Shown: positions 8,423 to 18,900, counted from the first letter of the stretch. The stretch is 64,000 nucleotides of DNA from Marinobacterium mangrovicola (GCF_004339595.1 NZ_SMFU01000008.1:806001-870000), one strand, 5' to 3'. Numbers and translations: made by a program. The notes: a model not told the origin generated them from the letters alone.

Positions 8423-8525
8423 CGGGCAGCTCTTTTGCTGGACCTGAATCAATGGGAATCGCTATCCTGTCTTCAGAAAATTAGTAGTATCTGAAGTGAC
8501 TCATTGATCTGGAAGCAGGCCCGTT

Positions 8526-8780
8526 ATGAAAAATAAATTGCTTTTAATTGCCGCTGCTACACTTCTTCCCCTTTCCGTGGCGCAGGCCGAAATCACCATC
8601 TCCACCGACAAGATGGAGATCAGCAAGGACTGCATCAAGCTCGAAGGTGACAATGTCCAGGTGAAGTCGGATGACTGCAGCTCAGGCAAGTTCGACAAGG
8701 GTGACCATGAGAACCGCAGCGTGCATGGTGATGACAACCCGGGTCAGGGTCACGACAAAGACAAGAAGCACAAAAAGTAA
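8526..8780 (+). CDS. Small secreted, charged hypothetical protein
   Basis: An 84-residue protein. A clean signal peptide (MKNKLLLIAAATLLPLSVAQA, cleavage after AQA) precedes a mature part of ~63 residues with two cysteines about 18 residues apart (DCIKLEGD...DDCSSG). The tail is rich in Asp, His and Lys (KGDHENRS..GDDNPGQGHDKDKKHKK) and could bind metal, though this is only compositional. The gene is followed within 15 bp by a terminator and stands alone between the TetR gene and a non-coding region. Family not recognised. Confidence 0.7.
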   Translation: MKNKLLLIAAATLLPLSVAQAEITISTDKMEISKDCIKLEGDNVQVKSDDCSSGKFDKGDHENRSVHGDDNPGQGHDKDKKHKK

Positions 8781-8792
8781 GTAATGCCTACC

Positions 8793-8821
8793 AAGGGCTC
8801 TCTTCAGGAGGGCCCTTTTTA
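8793..8821 (+). terminator. Rho-independent terminator after the small secreted protein gene
   Basis: An AAGGGC / GGCCCTT stem with inner CTC/GAG pairing is followed by five T, 12 bp after the stop codon. Confidence 0.8.
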
Positions 8822-8919
8822 GTTGTCGTTTTTAAGATCCTTTAGTCGAGGTCATGCCTTTCTTGTGCGGTAAAGATAACGGGGCTCTATGCCTCATGGC
8901 TATCTGAACGCAGCAATCC

Positions 8920-9137
8920 ATCCCCTTTGGCGCAGCTGAGCATCGCAGGCTGAAAGAGAAACAAGGGAAAGGCTGTTTGAACCGCGAAGCGGTGAGTTTC
9001 CTTTCCCGCTCTTTCAGACGAGAAGCGCAGGGAAGTCGGCGTAGCCGACCAAGCCTTAGGGGCGGTTTGGGATTGCAAAGGGACTTGTCCGCACAAGTCT
9101 CTTTGCTCGGCAGCAGCCGAAACCGGCCTAAAAAAGA
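8920..9137 (+). repeat. Dispersed ~218-bp intergenic repeat, copy 1 of 3
   Basis: This copy is nearly identical in layout to those at 54747-54962 and 56187-56408. It contains a long nested stem (CTGAAAGAG 8950-8958 pairing with CTCTTTCAG 9009-9017, enclosing GGGAAAGG/CCTTTCCC and CCGC/GCGG). It also has a GTCGGC/GCCGAC hairpin and a final AAGGGACTTGT/ACAAGTCTCTTT hairpin before an A-run. Short ORFs through it are not conserved as proteins. All copies have the same orientation. The class is unknown; no transposase is seen. Confidence 0.85.
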
Positions 9138-9146
9138 CTAGGATTC

Positions 9147-9540
9147 GTGTGATCCCGGCATTCGTCGGTAGGTTTACACAAGCTCTCTTAATATGGAATT
9201 TGGTGCAAATCCACCTGATATGCAGGTGGATTGTAATGTCGAAAACGCTGGCTGAGGGTAGTCTGATAAAGCCTGGCGAGGTCGTTACCCGCAGAAAAAG
9301 AACCGGCTGCAGGTCATCAAGACCTTGTGAACGGGCTCTGTAGCACGTTCACCTTCACCGGCTGTTTCCAAAGAGAGGTTGCCCGTTAGCCTGTCATCGG
9401 ACGCCCTCTCGACACGAGCCAAAAGCAGTTGGCTACAAAACCACCGCACCCGTTCAGGTTAGACAAGCTCAGCAGCCTTGGGTAATCCTAAGTGGCGATG
9501 GGTTGTATCTGTGCAGCGGATGGAAGCGCTGGTCGACATG
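9147..9540 (+). mobile_element. Structured non-coding segment, probable 5' fragment of a group II intron (no reverse transcriptase)
   Basis: The segment opens with GTGTGAT, fitting the group II intron 5' consensus GTGYG. It then shows several strong stems, including a perfect 10-bp stem AATCCACCTG (9208-9217) / CAGGTGGATT (9223-9232) and GTGAACG / CGTTCAC near 9328-9351. The wording resembles domain I leaders that precede LtrA-type maturase genes. There is no maturase ORF, and no domain V/VI hairpin before the CoA-transferase terminator at 9546, so it would be a 5' remnant. It begins 10 bp past the end of repeat copy 1. The assignment is by pattern memory and would need a covariance-model search. 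Confidence 0.45.
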
Positions 9541-9545
9541 CACAC

Positions 9546-9583
9546 GAAAAATACCCGATCAAGAGCCTGTCCTGACCGGGTAT
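9546..9583 (-). terminator. Rho-independent terminator of the CoA-transferase operon
   Basis: On the minus strand, ATACCCGGTC pairs with GATCGGGTAT (9 of 10 bp) and is followed by a T-run. It lies 60 bp beyond the subunit B stop codon. Confidence 0.75.
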
Positions 9584-9598
9584 CCGTTATCCAGTAGT

Positions 9599-9623
9599 TA
9601 GAACCTAGAACCTAGAACCTAGA
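9599..9623. repeat. Heptamer tandem repeat TAGAACC x3
   Basis: Three exact TAGAACC units plus a partial TAGAG lie between the CoA-transferase stop codon and its terminator. It is a short slippage-prone tract with no assigned role. Confidence 0.85.
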
Positions 9624-9642
9624 GTGTCGCGAGACTCAGCGG

Positions 9643-10299
9643 TTAGAACTGCATCTCAGGCACATGATCGGGCACAATCAGTCGGCCCGCGGTTTTCTCA
9701 CGGATCTCTTCAACGCTGACGCCGGGCGCGCGCTCCTTGAGGATAAAGGCGCCGTCTTCGACCTCCAGCCAGGCCAGGTCGGTCAGTACCCTGGTGATAC
9801 AGCCGGCACCGGTCAGCGGCAGGCTACAGCTCTCCAGTAGTTTGGATTCACCGCTTTTGGAGGCGTGGGTCATGGTGACGATAATATTATCCGCACCGGC
9901 CACCAGATCCATGGCGCCGCCCATGCCTTTCACCAGCTTGCCGGGAATCATCCAGGAAGCGATGTTGCCGCTGACGTCCACTTCAAATGCACCGAGTACG
10001 GTCAGATCCACATGGCCGCCGCGGATCATGCCGAAGGATTCGGCCGAGGAGAAAATCGACGCGCCGGGGATGGTAGTCACCGTCTGTTTGCCAGCGTTGA
10101 TCATATCGGCATCCACTTCTTCTTCGGTGGGGAAGGCGCCCATGCCGAGAAGCCCGTTCTCGGATTGCAGCATCACCTCCATCCCGTCCGGGACGTAATT
10201 GGCTACCAGCGTCGGAATGCCGATGCCGAGATTAACGTAGAAACCATCCTGAAGTTCGCGCGCCACGCGCATAGCCATCTGTTCACGGGAAAGAGCCAT
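9643..10299 (-). CDS. scoB: 3-oxoacid/acetate-type CoA-transferase subunit B
   Basis: A class I CoA-transferase beta subunit of ~218 residues. With subunit A it moves CoA between acyl-CoA and a 3-oxoacid (succinyl-CoA:3-oxoacid CoA-transferase or acetoacetate/acetate type). The catalytic glutamate lies in QSENGLLGMG (Glu47 from the chosen start), and the GIGIPTLVANYVP segment is typical. The start is placed at ATG 10299 because GGAGG lies 6 bases before it. The longer ATG at 10311 overlaps that ribosome-binding site. It is encoded 44 bp after subunit A and ends the operon at a terminator. The subunit layout fits ScoAB or AtoDA; the true acyl donor cannot be told from sequence. It probably serves ketone-body or short-chain fatty acid use. 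Confidence 0.88.
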   Translation of the reverse strand: MALSREQMAMRVARELQDGFYVNLGIGIPTLVANYVPDGMEVMLQSENGLLGMGAFPTEEEVDADMINAGKQTVTTIPGASIFSSAESFGMIRGGHVDLTVLGAFEVDVSGNIASWMIPGKLVKGMGGAMDLVAGADNIIVTMTHASKSGESKLLESCSLPLTGAGCITRVLTDLAWLEVEDGAFILKERAPGVSVEEIREKTAGRLIVPDHVPEMQF

Positions 10300-10343
10300 A
10301 ACAGCCTCCATGTTCGTGAGAAATTATTATTCGATTAAGTAGA

Positions 10344-11045
10344 TCAGGCAGTGCGCAGGGTGCGTTTTTCGATGCGCTTCTCGAAGCTGCCCTGGATCAC
10401 ACGATCCACATAGATACCGGGAGTGTGGATCTCGCTGGGGCTCAGCTCGCCGGGTTCGACAATCTCCTCGACCTCAACCACGGTGATCTTCCCGGCGGTG
10501 GCCACCATCGGGTTGAAGTTCTGGGCGGTGTGGCGGTAAACCACGTTGCCGTAGCGGTCTGCCTTCCAGCCTTTGACGATGGCGAAGTCGCCGCGGATCG
10601 ATTCCTCAAGAATATGTGGTCGGCCGTTAAACTCACGCACCTCCTTGCCTTCACCGACCGGCGTACCGTAGCCGGTGGCGGTGTAAAACGCGGGGATACC
10701 GGCGCCGCCGGCACGGATCTTCTCGGCCAGGGTGCCCTGGGGGGTCAGCTCAACCTCAAGCTCGCCCTCGAGCAGCTGCTTTTCGAACAGGGCGTTTTCG
10801 CCGACGTAAGAGGCGATCATCTTGCGGATCTGGTGATCTTCCAGAAGGATGCCGAGGCCAAAACCATCGATTCCGCAGTTGTTGGAAACCACTGTCAGAT
10901 CGCGGACGCGCATCCGTTTGATCTGCGCGATCAGGTTTTCCGGGATGCCGCAGAGGCCGAAGCCCCCGGCGATCAGGGTCATTCCGTTATCGAGTCCTGC
11001 CATCGCTTCTTCGTAGCAGCTCACCACCTTGTCGAAACCAGCCAT
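10344..11045 (-). CDS. scoA: 3-oxoacid/acetate-type CoA-transferase subunit A
   Basis: A 233-residue alpha subunit of a class I CoA-transferase. Typical segments are [18 protein letters not shown] (about residues 22-39, glycine-rich CoA-binding region), [32 protein letters not shown] and [29 protein letters not shown] near the end. A strong Shine-Dalgarno (GGAGG) sits 8 bases before ATG 11045. It is the first gene of a two-gene operon with subunit B and is divergent from a LysR regulator that probably controls it. The length matches ScoA and AtoD proteins. Confidence 0.9.
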   Translation of the reverse strand: MAGFDKVVSCYEEAMAGLDNGMTLIAGGFGLCGIPENLIAQIKRMRVRDLTVVSNNCGIDGFGLGILLEDHQIRKMIASYVGENALFEKQLLEGELEVELTPQGTLAEKIRAGGAGIPAFYTATGYGTPVGEGKEVREFNGRPHILEESIRGDFAIVKGWKADRYGNVVYRHTAQNFNPMVATAGKITVVEVEEIVEPGELSPSEIHTPGIYVDRVIQGSFEKRIEKRTLRTA

Positions 11046-11114
11046 AGGGCTTCCTCCAGCGCTATTGTTGTTATCTGTATGTGTGAGTAGTTATGAGCTG
11101 TAGATTGCGTTAGA

Positions 11115-11173
11115 AAGATTGATAAATTAATTTTGTTTTTTATTTTTATTTATTTGTAATAGTTATCAATCTT
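11115..11173. promoter_or_regulatory. 11-bp inverted repeat in the divergent scoA/LysR promoter region
   Basis: AAGATTGATAA (11115-11125) and TTATCAATCTT (11163-11173) are perfect inverted arms separated by 37 bp of very AT-rich sequence. The right arm touches the LysR ribosome-binding site. This is a candidate LysR activation/autorepression site pair controlling both directions. Confidence 0.5.
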
Positions 11174-11184
11174 CGAGGCGACCC

Positions 11185-12069
11185 ATGACGGTAAAACAGC
11201 TGCGTGCTTTTCTGGCGGTGGCTCGAACGCTGAACTTTGCCGAGGCGAGCGAGCTGGTGCACCTGTCGCAGCCGGCACTGAGCCTGGCTATCAAAAAGCT
11301 GGAAGAGAGTCTGGGCGGGCCTTTGCTGACCCGCACCACCCGCAATGTAGCGCTGACTCCGGAAGGGGAGGCGCTGTATGAACGGGGCGAGCGCCTGCTG
11401 GCAGACTGGGACAACCTGGAGGAGGAGCTGCACCAGCGCTTTACTCTGCAGCGGGGCAAGGTCGCCATCGCGGCGATGCCATCCTTCGCCGCATCATTAT
11501 TGCCTCTCGGGTTGCTGGCGTATCGGGATGACTACCCGGGCGTGAATGTCGAGGTGCACGATGTGATCGCCGAACGAGTGGTCGATATGGTGCGTGAACA
11601 CCGCATCGAAGTGGGGATCACCTTCGATCCGGGCAGCAGCGAGGACCTGCGCTTTCAGCCGCTGTTTGAGGATGAATTTATCGCCGTGCTGCCGGCGGAT
11701 TGTCCCTACGGTAGGGACGGATCTATTACTTGGACCGATCTGCTTAAGTCCGACTTTATCACCCTGCAACGCCCGTCACGGCTGCGATCATTGATTGAGC
11801 ACCAGCTTTCGGAAAGGGGGTTGCACCTCAATGTGGCGTTTGAGGCGCACCAGCTGGTCACTGTTGGTCGCATGGTGACGACAGGGCTCGGTGTGGGCGC
11901 GGTGCCTGGTTTGTGTAAACAGCAGATGGAAGAACTGGGGGCCCGTTGCCTTGAACTGACCGAACCCAGAGTATCCCGGCGCGTAGGCATTGTGACCCGG
12001 CGACGGGATCGACTGTCGGCGGCAGCCCAGGCGTTTGTGGATGTGATGGTGCGGCGGTTTAAGGAGTGA
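11185..12069 (+). CDS. LysR-family transcriptional regulator, likely controlling the CoA-transferase operon
   Basis: A 294-residue LysR-type protein. The N-terminal helix-turn-helix reads MTVKQLRAFLAVARTLNFAEASELVHLSQPALSLAIKKLEESLGGPLLTRTTRNVALTPEGEAL (residues 1-64). The effector-binding domain follows from about 90, with KVAIAAMPSFAASLLP and the GLGVGAVPGLC segment. GAGG lies 6 bases before ATG 11185. It is transcribed away from the CoA-transferase genes across a 139-bp AT-rich gap with an 11-bp inverted repeat, the usual LysR/target arrangement. The co-inducer is unknown. Confidence 0.9.
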   Translation: MTVKQLRAFLAVARTLNFAEASELVHLSQPALSLAIKKLEESLGGPLLTRTTRNVALTPEGEALYERGERLLADWDNLEEELHQRFTLQRGKVAIAAMPSFAASLLPLGLLAYRDDYPGVNVEVHDVIAERVVDMVREHRIEVGITFDPGSSEDLRFQPLFEDEFIAVLPADCPYGRDGSITWTDLLKSDFITLQRPSRLRSLIEHQLSERGLHLNVAFEAHQLVTVGRMVTTGLGVGAVPGLCKQQMEELGARCLELTEPRVSRRVGIVTRRRDRLSAAAQAFVDVMVRRFKE

Positions 12070-12964
12070 TATCAGAGACCCGTTATTAGTGATGCTTAAA
12101 CCAGAAACCTCCTGTCCTTGAGTGAGTATGCGCATGATTTCTCGAGACTGTGCCGAGTTCTGCTGTTCTAAACCGGAAAACATTAGAAATAGGTGGGCCA
12201 GCTGATATTAAAGATGAGAAGTAGATTCATCTGCGTTTTTATTTAGGGAAAGCGACGTTATGAGCGAGTGGTTGTAAAAACATGGTTTTAGGTCGCTGAA
12301 AATGGGAATGCCAACAGATTATTAATAGCGGCATTCAATGTTTTTTTGCCTGAGATATATATATACGCCGCTGTATGTAAATTGAATTGAAATGTCCGAT
12401 CCAATAGGGTTCATGGTGTTCACCTCATCGGTGAATCGAGTCTTTTTGCTCCAGAAACAGCCACGCCAGGCATTCTCTGCAGCAGCGCTCTATCTCAGAG
12501 CAGAAGCCTGCTTCCGGCTTTTATCTGTCCATGCAATATGAAAAGATTTGATTTAGCTTTTGCTTAATTGTCTCTGTGCAGTGACATTGGCAGCGGTTTC
12601 CAGGTTCGGTGCCGCCAGGGTTAGCGATTATCTATTTGGATTTTAAATGGTTTTTGAAAATAGTCGTTTCCAATTTTGTTTCATGTACATAGTGAGCCAC
12701 TTTCGTACAAGCGTTTGACTTTTACCCCTCCCTTCATAGACTCCCATGCAAAGGAATTAGCGGGCGTGATAAAACCGTTCCAAAAACGAATTGGATGCGG
12801 GTAGTTGTTGTTTCAGCGCAGCCGTTGGATGAATTTGCGGTAGGGATACCTATTTTGCAGGGCTTGGAGTTGCTCGAAGGTTTGATTGATGTTGTTAAGG
12901 CTCAGTAGTATCTGACCGCGCGACTGGAAGCCCTTTTCCACCCAAGTGGGGTAGGGGGCAAACA
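12070..12964 (+). other. 895-bp non-coding, comparatively AT-rich region before the giant gene
   Basis: I find no convincing ORF, tRNA or known riboswitch here. It is more AT-rich than its surroundings, with an ATATATATATA run near 12355. It includes weak hairpins such as AAGCC/GGCTT followed by TTT near 12504-12522. It must contain the promoter and leader of the giant gene. A G-rich ribosome-binding site (GGGGG, about 12953) precedes ATG 12965. Confidence 0.6.
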
Positions 12965-15900
12965 ATGGCTTTCCCATTTAGTTCCGCTAATGTTTCTCGC
13001 GGAGGGGCTCGACCTGTGTTCGAGCCCAACGAGCTATCCTGGTTCGCGCGCAAATCGATACCGCGCAAAGTTCCCCGGCTTTTCAAACGCAAATCACATC
13101 AGGGCTCGCCAGCGCTGCCTCAGGTAGAGGCGCTCGAACCCCGCTTTCTTCTCTCCGCTGACCTCGTTCCCTTCGACTTTGCTATCGCCTCTGATTTAGC
13201 CGCCGATGTCACGCTGAGATTGGACGATGCCGACGAATATCTGCAGATCGTCGATCAGGATGGTGAGCTTCTCGAAGAGCGCCTGCTGCAGGAAACCTCA
13301 GAGGTCCGCATTACCGGCAGCGACCAGTCCGATAGCCTGACCATCGGCCTGGACTCGCCGCTGAGCATCGATGTGCTTTTTTTCGGTGAGCAGGGCGATG
13401 ACCGCTTGATCGGCCCGAGTAATGATGCGCACTGGATTATCGATGGCGAGAATAGTGGCGAAGTGTTCGGTGTTCGCTTCAGCGATGTTGAGACCCTGGA
13501 GGGCGCTGCAGGTAACGAGGATCTGTTTACCTTCGAGTCTGGCGGTTTCGTTGACCTGCTGGAGGGCGGTGATGGTGGCTTCGATACGGTTGAGGTAAGC
13601 GGCGGGGCATCGCAGACATACACGCCAACCGGACCTGATTCCGGGTTTATCAGCGTCGATGGTGAATTGATCGAGTACAGAGGGTTTGAACCGGTCGAGA
13701 TCACCAACCCGACCCTTGGCACCGGCACCATCACCTTCGATCTTTCATCCCTTACCGACGACTCCTTCAAACTGAGCTTCGACAGTAACCCAGACGATTT
13801 TAAGCTTGAGTCACTAAGCGGTTCCATTGAGGAGCATATCTTCACCGACCCAGGAGTGGGCGGCACAATTACCATCCAGCTGGGTTCTGGTAATGAATCT
13901 ATTACCCTATCCAATCTTGAAGATCTCAATGCAGACGTCGTGATCCTGGGCGGCGCCGGCAATGATACCTACTACATCGAAGATGGCTGGGCGCCTAACC
14001 TGACCCTGACCGAGGGCGATTCCGGCGGCGACGATACTCTCAATTTCTCCGGCTTTGCCGCTGGTCCGATCAGTGTTACGCCCACTGGCGCGAATGAGGT
14101 GACCATTGTCGATAGCGCAGGTGCCGAGAGCGCCTTTGTGCTAAGCGGCGGCACCGAAGACAACATCGAAAATATAGTCGGCGCTGATCTGGAAATGGCG
14201 GATAGCCAGTTCACCGAACTGCTCGATGGTGTCGACAGCCTGATTGCCTTCTCCACGCAGTTGATGAGCTACGAGCAGTTTGATACCGAACTGCCGATCC
14301 TGCGTGATGACAGCGGCAACGGCGTCAAGCTTGGCCAACTTAATGGTCTTGTCGAGCTGTTAGACGAGCTGCGTCATGAGATCGCCGACTACCAGATCGA
14401 TAATGCCGGTGCGCTGGATACCGATAGTCTGGTAACCCATCTCGATAACGCTTTCTCCGGTGGTGGCCGCACCCTCGAGTACCTCGGCGCTTCCATATTG
14501 GCACCACTGGGCATAGAGGATGGAGACTGGACCACCAGTGATGAGTTCAGCTTTGTCATCTCCACCGCCAGTGGACTGCTAAGCCTGTTCGATAATGAGA
14601 CTGTCACCGTTACCACCAGTGACGACACGGTGCAGAGCTTTGTCGATGACCTAAACGCCGCTCTCATTACGGCGGGCTTTACCGGCCAGTTGGTGGCCGG
14701 TGAACGTGATGGACGTATCTACTTCCAGGTCACCAGTGATGAGGTCAGTGATCTCCAGGTCTCCGCTGCAGATACGGCTACGGCCGACCTGTTTGGCATT
14801 CCCGAGGAAGGGATTATCCCCGGTGAGCCCAATATCGCGATCGATGATGTACAGAGCTATCTCAGTAACACCGGTGATCTGACACTTAAAGTTCTGGGCG
14901 GTGCGGGTCTGGTCGTCAGTATCGAGAATGGTGCACCCAAAATCCGTCTGGATCTGGACCTTGAGGGTACCCGCAGCAGCGATTTCGGTATCCAACTCGG
15001 TGATGAGGGCGATGGCAACGGCATTGTTTTCTCTGACCTGTCCCGTATGCAGGCGGATACCAGCGTAAACTTTGATCTGTCTCTTAGCCTGCTGAGCGCT
15101 TTTGGCGGCGACGATTTCAGTCTGGATGTGAGCAGCCTTGAATCGGGAATCAACGCCAATTCCACCACGACCAAGGATGCGGTAAGTGGTGTCGATGCTT
15201 CCCATCTACAGGCCGAGGTCGGCTTCCTGGCGGTCTACGCCGAAGGTGAGCTGGATCTGGATGCCGGATTGCAGGTGAATCTGGCGCAAACCAGCGATAT
15301 CGATCAAACGGATCTGTCTGATGACTTCGATACCAGCGGTACGCTGATCGATACCGATGCGACACCACTCACTGAAACCGATGCGGCGTTCACCGGCAGC
15401 GCAAGCATGACCATCGATCTGCAACTGCGTATCGATGACCATATCAACGCAATGGATAACTTCGATTATCTGGCGGCCATTACCACTTCGGACTCCAACC
15501 CCTTCCTGTCAGCTAACCCGGACTTGCTGTTCGATGGCAATACCGAGGGGAGCGCGGTAACCGGCGGCTTCCAGCACTTCCTTAACTTCACCGCTATCGA
15601 TCCTACCGGCATCGTTTCTGTGTTGGGCCAGTATGCATCCACGCTGGATAAACTGCGCAACAACGATCTGCTGCACTCGGTGGAGATCCCCTTTGTCTCG
15701 GCCGGGCTGGATCAACTGTTGGACTGGGGCGAGATCTTCTCCGATGCGTTGCTGTTCGATGAGGGGGCCGACGATAGCAAAGATGGCGGTAACCGCCTGG
15801 TAACCGATCTGAACAACGCGCTGGAAACCGCAGGTCTGGGCGGCCTGGTTAAGGTGCAGGGTAGCGGTAGTGCCATTGAATTTATTACCGTTGATCCAGA

Positions 15901-18900
15901 TCTGACTAATCTGAAGGTCGTAGAGGTCGACTCCGGTATTTACGATGCGTTTGGCTTTACCGGGACAGAGGAGCTGGCTGTCGATGATGGCGATGTCTGG
16001 CGCCTGGTTGCTTCGCCGGCTGTGTTGGGCTCACTGGCAGCCGGTGTGTTCAAGGTCAGCTACAAGCGCAATGGCGTGGGGAGCTTTATTGAAACCGACG
16101 TGGAAATTACCGCTGATATGCTCAGCGATAATACCGGCCTCGGCGACGATACCGCAAAACTGCTGGATGCCAACAACAGCGCGACCTACCGCACCGCGCA
16201 GGAGTTTGCTCAACTGCTGCGTATCTTCGGCATCGATCAGACCGCTAACTACAGCAGTGGCGCCAACTACGACGAGAGCACTGAGCGCCTGAGTTACGAG
16301 ATCAACCTGGCCAGCGCCGATCTGTTCGCGTTTGAGCTGCCCACCGACTTCGAACTGGATCTGGCTCCGCTGCTGGATATCGAGAGCGATACCCGCCTGG
16401 TGGTCACCGCCGATGGTGGTCTGGATATGATCCTCGGCTTCGATCTGTCTGATGCAGGGCTTGCCGGCGGCAGCATCAATGGCGAGAACCTGAGTGACTT
16501 CGGTGTCGAGGTGAAAACCGATCCGGCGATCACCGCCGAAGCCTCGCCCAGTACCCTGGTCGGCCGCCTGACTTCGGATGCTCACTTCACCCTGACGGTT
16601 ACCGAAACCGACAATAATGTCGAAACCTATGACTTCACCATCGCCGCTGCCGATACTGAAGACAACGTAACCATCGAAGATCTGGTATCGGATCTCAACG
16701 ATCAGCTGGCAAATGACGCTGCACTGGATGCGTTGATAGAGTTTGGCTGGATTGATAACCGAGTCGCGGTAGCTGAGGAGGTAGCCGGTAGCCTGAAGAG
16801 TATCCAGGCCAGTGCAGAGAGTTCTGATTCCGCCGTCAGCCAGATCGGTATACCGTCGGTTAAGCTGATAAACAATACTGACCCTGGTGCCCTGGACAGT
16901 GGAGATCGCCTGTTTATGGCCGGCACTGGCGATGCCAGAACCATCATCGGCCAGCTGGATGCGGACGCCAGCTTTGATATTACCCTGAACTACAGCGGTA
17001 CCGATTTCGACGCGGCTGCCGATACAGGTAACCGTGTGACAACCACGGTCACCATTCTGCAGGCGGATACCGAGTCCAATACCAATATTATCGATCTCCA
17101 GGCAGATATCCGTAACGCCTTTGCCAACACCTATCTGGGGGGCTCCGAAACCTTCCTGGGCAGCGATCCAGCAGACCCTGAAACTCCCACATTGAGCCAA
17201 CTGCTGGATGTGAATGTGCAGGGCACACGGCTGGTGATCACGCTGCAAGATGGAGCGAGCTTCAATGCTGACGACGTGGAAGTGGCTGTCAGTGAGTTCA
17301 AACTCACATCCGGCAGTAATGCCGATCAACTAGGCTTCGGCGCTGCGGCGACAGAGTTCGACTCCAATAATGCCGACCTGCTGATTACCCAGGCAGATGG
17401 CACCAGCTACACAGTCTCCTTCGATAGTGGCGATCTTACCTTCGATGACATTATCGGAGCGATCAATGCGGCTGGGTCGGTGGTCGCCTCCTACGGTTTG
17501 GACGACCCGAGCACGCCCAATGATGAGTCCAATACCTACATTGTCCTGACTGATCCGAGCTTCACCGCGTTTGACGAGGGTGAGGTCGATCCCAACCCGG
17601 CAAGCTTCAGGGTGGAAGGGCTGAACGCCTCGAAGGCCAGCATTCAACTCGGCCTTAATGCGGGCCTGTTCGATCCCGGTATTCACCCCACCGGTCAGAT
17701 CGAGGGTAAGGCGATTGGCGGTGTCACTGTGGCTGATCGTTTCTACGTCAGTTCTTCCAATCTGGACCAGTTCCTGACCGCATCGGCGCGCGTGCAGGCC
17801 GGCCACCTGATTGAGGGACTGGAGGTCGTCACCACCGGAGCGAGCACTGAACTCACTTCGGGCGATTATGCCTTTGCCAGCGACGTGGTCGGGCTGGATA
17901 TAGAGGTATTCGATGCCAGCGGATTTGTCGCCGGTACCTATGAAATTACCGCCGTCGATACCAATACCAACACAATCACTATCGACTGGGATACCTCTGC
18001 GCTCAGCATTGCAGGTCTTAGCGGTGGTATTGGGGTGCTGCAGACAGGCGTCAATGCAACCGCAAGGGTCGGCTTCGTTGGCGTGAATATCACTGGTGAA
18101 CTGGACGTCGGCATCGAAGTGGCACTGGGTATCAGTGACGATGCAGGTTCACTCTTCGACACGGACGGTGTTCTAACTCTCGATCAGTTGCAGAATGTCG
18201 ACTTTAGCGACCTGGGCCTGCGTGATGTGTTTGACCTGCCGACGCTTTCGCCACTGGCCGAAATTCAGGCGATAGATGCAGCTAACGAGTATGGCTATCT
18301 CGACCTTGAGGTGGGTATAGAGGCGGGTTCGGTCGATTTCTCAGCTATTGCAGCCCTGTTCGATGCGGATAATCCCACCATATCCATGCGCATCGTAGCC
18401 TCTGGCGATCCGCTGCTGGGGCTGCGGCTGGTGGAGGCCGACTATACCCAGCTGAGTGCCACCACGTTTGAAGTGGATGGCGATTTTAGCGCACTACTGA
18501 CCGATGCTGAACTTGATAGCGACAGCAATGGCGATCCCGATGGTGACGAGCAGTATCTGGTGATCACTCTGCCGCCTGTGGATCCTGATGATGAAACCAG
18601 TAAGCCGACACGGGCCAAGGTCGTCTCAGCCGTTTATGACAGCATCGACGAAACCACACTGGTGACTATCGAAGCCTTGTCGGCTGACGATAACTACGAC
18701 GACTTTACTCTGCCTGACGAAACGGTAGCCGCCGAGCTGGAACTGCTGGAAAGCGCCTCACTGTCGCCGCTGGTGGATGTGGATACCACCGGTTTCGATA
18801 GCCTCCTCGACTTTGAGAACTTCGGCTTCGGCAACATACTTGATCTGCTGCAGGCTGTTTCAGCCTTCCTCAGTCAGTTTGAGTCCTTCGACTTCCTTGA

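Noticed and set aside
8887-9096. Small ORF in repeat copy 1, with related ones at 54837-55052 and 56148-56402
   Set aside because: They only exist because of the dispersed repeat and change frame and length between copies.
9149-9343. 64-codon ORF in the intron-like segment
   Set aside because: It lies across strong hairpins and has no ribosome-binding site or family resemblance.
8781-9642. Cobalamin riboswitch suggested by GGTGCAAATCC near 9202
   Set aside because: The rest of the B12-box architecture is absent, no cobalamin gene follows, and the downstream genes are on the other strand.
12895-13092. Small minus-strand ORF overlapping the giant gene start
   Set aside because: It is antisense to the giant gene's N-terminus and has no support.
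16031-17329. 432-codon minus-strand ORF inside the giant gene
   Set aside because: Antisense of the acidic repeat region, with no family resemblance.
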